DNA of 25,342 nucleotides from a virus. Location of the stretch: IMG/VR virus record IMGVR_UViG_3300021959_000352, positions 1 through 25,342 of that record, one strand, 5' to 3'. The notes under the pieces were generated by a model that did no database searches, was not told the DNA's origin, and saw only the letters and a list, made by a program, of their open reading frames with translations. A program made the position numbers and the translations under genes. Shown one piece after another: positions 17,876 to 22,800 of the stretch; the stretch's first letter is position 1; each line of letters starts with the position of its first letter.

Positions 17876-18553
17876 TCAATACTCAGCAGAGATATATTCT
17901 GCACTTAGATCCTGAACTCCGGCACCCATTTCATCTCGATTTAGAACAAAAGCAATGCTTATTCTATCACAATCTGTCGAACAAGCATGATAACATAGGT
18001 TCTCTGCCGATTCGAAGTATCCTCCAAAGTATCCTGCCTTGCACTGCCAGCCAGGCCGGTCTTCTATTTTACATATCTTTCCGGTCTTTCCGTCTCTGTA
18101 TAGAAAATGTCCATTCCCAGTCTCGGACCAAGTAAAGATAAAGTTATAAGAACTGGCATTAGCATTATTGTGCCATGAAATATATCCTCCCGGAGGATAA
18201 TAACAGAAAAGAGCATTCTTCTTTAAACACAACTCAGTCTGCAATCCGAAAGTAATGTCTGCCACTTTGTCCAATAATGCTGCTGCTTTATTAGGATCTG
18301 TATCGTTTTTAATGGCACTAGTCTCTATAGAATAGGAATATCCCCCCACTTGTTCTGGAAATCCTAAATGGTCTCTCCCTTTGGCAATGATTTCACCCAG
18401 ATATTCCTCTCCAACCCACTTGGATCTTTCCCGTTTATAGGTGTTGATATTTTTAATATGAACTAAATTTGTTATCTCTTCTCCTCTCATGTCGAGAGAT
18501 TTATTCAGATACTCAAGAACTATAGGGTTACGTATAGGGACATCTTTAAACAC
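17876..18553 (-). CDS. 2OG-Fe(II) oxygenase-like protein with altered metal triad
   Basis: The C-terminal half resembles the double-stranded beta-helix of 2-oxoglutarate/Fe(II) oxygenases (prolyl-hydroxylase type): 'YYPPGGYISWHNNANASSYN', 'FIFTWSETGNGHFLYRD', 'GWQCKAGYFGGYF', then 'CYHACSTDCDRISIAFVL'. Counting from the TTG at 18556, H129 and H190 fit the two His ligands and R198 the 2OG-binding Arg, but the HxD acid is Asn131 (H-N-N). It may be inactive, bind metal differently, or belong to a variant phage clade. Two starts are possible, TTG at 18556 and GTG at 18553; AGGAG at 18565-18561 is 4 or 7 bases away, so I choose GTG. It overlaps the glycosyltransferase by 8 bases. The C-terminus has a tandem SAEY-I-SAEY. 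Substrate unknown; virion fibre or host surface is inferred from position. Confidence 0.72.
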   Translation of the reverse strand: MFKDVPIRNPIVLEYLNKSLDMRGEEITNLVHIKNINTYKRERSKWVGEEYLGEIIAKGRDHLGFPEQVGGYSYSIETSAIKNDTDPNKAAALLDKVADITFGLQTELCLKKNALFCYYPPGGYISWHNNANASSYNFIFTWSETGNGHFLYRDGKTGKICKIEDRPGWQCKAGYFGGYFESAENLCYHACSTDCDRISIAFVLNRDEMGAGVQDLSAEYISAEY

Positions 18554-19262
18554 CAAGGGACTCCTGTACTCCTGATTTTAATGCAGAATAATGTTGAATT
18601 ACAACAGGAAGGGTGTTATGTCCTGCACGATAACTAGAATAATAATTCCACCTAGAATCGTCATCGAATATTCCTATTTTAAGATCTTTATATTTAGGGG
18701 TTTTATTTACCAACCACCACAAACTAAATTGATCCCACCTTGATAAATTTTTAGGATATAAATTGATGTCCTCTGGCCACCACCTTCCAGCATATTGTTC
18801 AACGGTTAAATCATACCAATCGTTCATGAATTCTCGGACAATTGGTTTGGTCATATCATATAAACAAACTGCCCCGCACAAATGTAATTTTCCACCTGGA
18901 AAATAATGTTGGGCAAAGCAATATGCTCGATCATCCGGTAAAGCAGTGAAGACTATATCATTATCATCAAACAAATCGAATACTGTGCTGATATCATTGT
19001 GAACAACTTCGCAGTCGGCATCGATATAAAAGGTATGATCATATGGAGTTAATGCCATACCCTTGAGTTTTGCCCGAGTATGATTGTCAATGAATTCTAC
19101 TTGGTCTGCTACCCATTCTTGACCATCAAGAAATCTTTCCTCGGTGTACAAAGTTACTTGTGCATTCTTATCAAATTCTTTAATTGATTCGATTAGATTA
19201 ATGGCACTGAGGTAGAAAAATACTTTAGTGCTTGCAATAACAACATAACCTTTAGTTGGCAA
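18546..19262 (-). CDS. GT-A fold glycosyltransferase, family 8-like
   Basis: A 238-residue protein with the fold signature of nucleotide-sugar glycosyltransferases: N-terminal 'KGYVVIASTKVFFYLSAINL' (first beta-strand and sugar-nucleotide loop), 'VTLYTEE', then 'YDHTFYIDADCEVV' with a D-x-D metal/nucleotide motif at residues 81-83, 'HLCGAVCLYDM', 'RWDQFSLWWLV' (D177-Q178) and a C-terminal 'VIQHYSALKSG' (H224). These match the GT8/GT-A type. The start is a TTG at 19262: no in-frame ATG lies nearby, and GGAGG nine bases upstream fits it. It overlaps the 191-residue gene by 11 bases and the oxygenase-like gene by 8, so the three are coupled. Likely acceptors are a phage fibre or a host glycan; the sequence does not decide. 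Confidence 0.82.
   Translation of the reverse strand: MPTKGYVVIASTKVFFYLSAINLIESIKEFDKNAQVTLYTEERFLDGQEWVADQVEFIDNHTRAKLKGMALTPYDHTFYIDADCEVVHNDISTVFDLFDDNDIVFTALPDDRAYCFAQHYFPGGKLHLCGAVCLYDMTKPIVREFMNDWYDLTVEQYAGRWWPEDINLYPKNLSRWDQFSLWWLVNKTPKYKDLKIGIFDDDSRWNYYSSYRAGHNTLPVVIQHYSALKSGVQESLGV
18561..18565 (-). promoter_or_regulatory. ribosome binding site AGGAG that decides the oxygenase-like start
   Basis: AGGAG on the minus strand lies inside the end of the glycosyltransferase gene. It is four bases before the TTG at 18556 and seven before the GTG at 18553, which favours the GTG. Confidence 0.55.
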
Positions 19263-19827
19263 GTTTCATTTCCTCCATCAATAATATTGTCGTATAAGCA
19301 TTTAATTCATATATGGTTTGACTTCTTCTAATTTTCCCTCGAAGGATTTTATTCTTAGAGTTTTTAATTGCGTCGATATTAAACACTTCTAATTTGGCAG
19401 TAAATAATTCTTCTAATTTTTTAGATCTTCCTTTTTGTTGTTCTCGAATTTTATCGATTTCTTTTTTGTTTGTCTTGGAGGCATGTCGTTTCCGACGTTC
19501 TTCTGTGAATTTTGTAATATTATCCTTTCCAATATCTTTCAATACACGATACCATAAAGGATTAGTTTTTAAACCTAAATTATCAGAAGGGCTCTTAGTT
19601 ACCGAGTGGTCTTCATGTACTTCAGAATGAACCAAATAATCGTTTAAGAATGCATGTACTTCATATGTGTCGTCATGAATAACCTTACCAGTGTTGATAT
19701 TGGTAATTTTACATTTGCAAACTATAATTTCTGGGGATTCGTCGTGGAAAAAGGCAGATTTTCCAAATAGGAAGGCATGTTCAGACATAAATTTGTTCAT
19801 ATCGATCTCATTACGAATATCTGGCAT
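19252..19827 (-). CDS. uncharacterised protein (191 aa)
   Basis: I do not recognise a family. Residues ~14-75 look globular and beta-rich ('HAFLFGKSAFFHDESPEIIV', 'CKCKITNINTGKVIHDDTYE', 'VHAFLNDYLVHSEVHEDHSV'). Residues ~100-170 are strongly charged and probably helical ('ERRKRHASKTNKKEIDKIRE', 'QQKGRSKKLEEL'), suggesting a coiled or nucleic-acid-contacting segment. The end (YELNAYTTILLMEEMKLAN) is a hydrophobic helix. It begins at an ATG with only a weak AGAG about ten bases upstream, 68 bases after the giant repeat gene, and overlaps the glycosyltransferase by 11 bases. It heads the three-gene modification cluster, so a role as acceptor, adaptor or regulator there is possible but not shown. 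Confidence 0.7.
   Translation of the reverse strand: MPDIRNEIDMNKFMSEHAFLFGKSAFFHDESPEIIVCKCKITNINTGKVIHDDTYEVHAFLNDYLVHSEVHEDHSVTKSPSDNLGLKTNPLWYRVLKDIGKDNITKFTEERRKRHASKTNKKEIDKIREQQKGRSKKLEELFTAKLEVFNIDAIKNSKNKILRGKIRRSQTIYELNAYTTILLMEEMKLAN
19272..19276 (-). promoter_or_regulatory. ribosome binding site GGAGG supporting a TTG start
   Basis: GGAGG on the minus strand lies nine bases before the TTG at 19262. The ATG visible between them (19268) is in the frame of the preceding 191-codon gene and ends after five codons, so it is not the glycosyltransferase start. Confidence 0.7.
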
Positions 19828-19895
19828 AATTCAATTCTCTTTTTATAAAATGCTATACACTATATATTACTACATTATAAGATGTCTGTCAAGTA
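19828..19895 (-). promoter_or_regulatory. AT-rich intergenic region with candidate promoter elements
   Basis: This 68-base gap is the longest in the window. On the minus strand it holds TTGACA (19892-19887) and, 17 bases on, TAATAT (19869-19864), a plausible sigma70-type pair with a perfect -35 and a 4/6 -10. A TATAAT at 19879-19874 has no -35 at proper spacing. Nearer the gene, TATAAAAA (19847-19840) matches the late consensus at 7 of 8 bases, 12 bases before the ATG at 19827. I see no convincing terminator hairpin after the giant repeat gene. Confidence 0.4.
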
Positions 19896-22800
19896 TTATC
19901 CTCCCGGAATAGTGTTGACAAACAAACTGATCACTTCATTTACGTCATTAGTACCACTTCCGACTTTACGAATTTCTACTCTCACTTCATCAGTTGTGGT
20001 TGTTGCAATCGTTGCGTCAGTAGAGGTACCCTCAACAGTCCGTACTGTATCTAAAGAGACGTAGGCTCCGGCAGTTGTTCCTGATACAGATCCGCTTACC
20101 TGTGTAAGACGAATCTCATAATCTTCTCCTACAGTTGGAAGTTTATCTGCTTCAGGTAACCAAGATCCTAAAGTTACAGTGGGAGATTGCAGGTAGAAAT
20201 TGTTATCTGCTCCAATAATCGAAACATTACCGTCTGGTTGGAATTGAATACCGGCAGAAACATTCACAGTAACGCGGCCGCGATCACCCTCATTTACTCC
20301 AGATTTAATGACCGAAGTAAACAACATTTGAGCAGTGCCAGTAACCGCAGCAACACTCGTATCATTTATATAGACTGCTTGCGAAGTCGCCAGTCTGCGT
20401 CCACCCGTAGCAGAATCCCAAAGTTCAACCCAGAAATATTCTTCGCCTTCGGTGAGAGTATCAGCAGTTACTGTTTTTGAATACCCAAGCGCTGAATCGC
20501 TGGGACTAAATGATCCTAGTCGCCTTGTCGTTTCTCCAGCGGTACCAGTAAGGTCTGCGTCTACTGCTGTTCCTAATTCACCGTTGACAGTATTGTATGA
20601 AAGATAAACATCAACCGCATCGAATGGACCGTAAACCGCAGGATTTCTCCTTGCAAAAGTTGTGAAACTAACTCCTTCATCAACACTATACCTTGGACCA
20701 GTATCAGTTAAACCAGAGAAGTCAATTTCCCATCCTTGATCATCATCAACCTTACAATACAGAGTGTAGGTTTCGATGATGGACAAGTTTCCGGTATCAA
20801 CAGAAAGGCCACCATCAAAAACACTCTCATAAGATTCTTCGGCATTCCGAGTGAAGTCCCCAGTATACGGTTCTTGATCAACAGTCTCAAATGTACCCGT
20901 ATAAGGTTCAAGTGCTTCCGTCTCGAAAGTACCCGTATAAGGTTCAAGTGCTTCCGTCTCGAAAGTACCAATATACGGTTCTAGTACGGTAGTCTCAAAA
21001 GTACCCGTATATGGTTCTTGATCAACAGTCTCAAAGGTACCAGTATACGGTTCTAGTACGGTAGTCTCGAAAGTACCCGTATAAGGTTCAAGTGCTTCCG
21101 TCTCGAAAGTACCAATATACGGTTCTAGTACGGTAGTCTCAAAAGTACCCGCATATGGTTCTTGAATTGTTGTATCAAAATCACCAGTATAGGGAAATTG
21201 CTCTACGGCAGTAGTCTCAAATGTACCCGTATAGGGAAATTGTTCAACTGCAAGACGGGTAAAGTCACCAGTGTAAGGTTGTTGTACTGTTACATCAAAG
21301 TCACCAGTATAGGGAAATTGCTCTACAGCAGTAGTCGTAAAGTTACCAGTATAAGGCTGTTGTACTGTCGTATCAAAATCACCAGTATATGGTTCTTGTA
21401 CTGCTGTCGTAAAGTTACCCGTATAAGGTTCGTCTTCTTGTACTGTCGTATCAAAATCACCAGTATATGGTTCTTGTACTGCTGTCGTAAAGTTACCGGT
21501 GTAAGGTTCGTCTTCTTGTACTGTTACATCAAAATCACCAGTGTAAGGTTGTTGTACGGTAGTCTCAAAGTTACCCGTATAAGGTTCTTGTATTGTTACA
21601 TCAAAATCACCAGTATATGGTTCTAGTACGGTAGTCTCAAAGTTACCAGTATATGGTTCGTCTTCTTGTACTGCTGTCGTAAAGTTACCAGTGTAAGGTT
21701 CTTGTACTGTGGTCGTAAAGTTACCGGTGTAAGGTTCGTCTTCTTGTACTGTCGTATCAAAATCACCAGTGTAAGGTTGTTGTACTGTGGTCGTAAAGTT
21801 ACCCGTATAAGGTTCTTGTACTGTTACATCAAAATCACCAGTGTAAGGTTGTTGTACAATACGCGTAAAGTCACCAGTATAAGGTTCGTCTTCTTGTACT
21901 GTGGTCGTAAAGTTACCTGTATATGGTTCTTGTACTGTGGCCGTAAAGTTACCCGTATAGGGAAATTGTTCTACCGCAGTAGTCGTAAAGTTACCAGTAT
22001 ATGGTTCTTGTACTGCTGTCGTAAAGTTACCGGTGTAAGGTTCGTTTTCTTGTACTGTTACATCAAAATCACCAGTGTAAGGTTGTTGTACTGTGGTCGT
22101 AAAGTTACCCGTATAGGGAAATTGTTCTACCGCAGTAGTCGTAAAGTTACCAGTGTAAGGTTGTTGTACTGCTGTCGTAAAGTTACCCGTATAAGGTTCT
22201 TGTACTGCTGTCGTAAAGTTACCAGTATAGGGAAATTGCTCTACCGCAGTAGTCGTAAAGTTACCAGTGTAAGGTTGTTGTACTGTTACATCAAAATCAC
22301 CGGTGTAAGGAAATTGTTCAACTGCAAGACGTGTAAAGTCACCCGTATAAGGTTCTTGTACTGTGGCCGTAAAGTTACCTGTATATGGTTCTTGTACTGT
22401 TACATCAAAATCACCAGTATAAGGTTGTTGTACTGCTGTCGTAAAGTTACCCGTATAAGGTTCTTGTATTGTGGTCGTAAAGTTACCCGTATAAGGTTCT
22501 TGTACTGCTGTCGTAAAGTTACCCGTATAAGGTTCTTGTACTGCTGTCGTAAAGTTACCAGTATAAGGTTCTTGGGCAAGACGTGTAAAATCACCAGTGT
22601 AAGGTTGTTGTACTGTTACATCAAAATCACCAGTATAAGGTTGTTGTACTGTTACATCAAAATCACCGGTGTAAGGTTCTTGTACTGCTGTCGCAAAGTT
22701 ACCAGTATATGGTTGTTGAGCAAGACGGGTAAAGTCACCAGTGTAAGGTTGTTGTACTGTTACATCAAAATCACCAGTATAAGGTTGTTGTACTGTTACA

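Noticed and set aside
19852-19895. A possible terminator hairpin after the giant repeat gene
   Set aside because: Only a 4-base inverted repeat (ACAT/ATGT around 19884-19872) is visible, without GC-rich stem or a following T-run at proper spacing.
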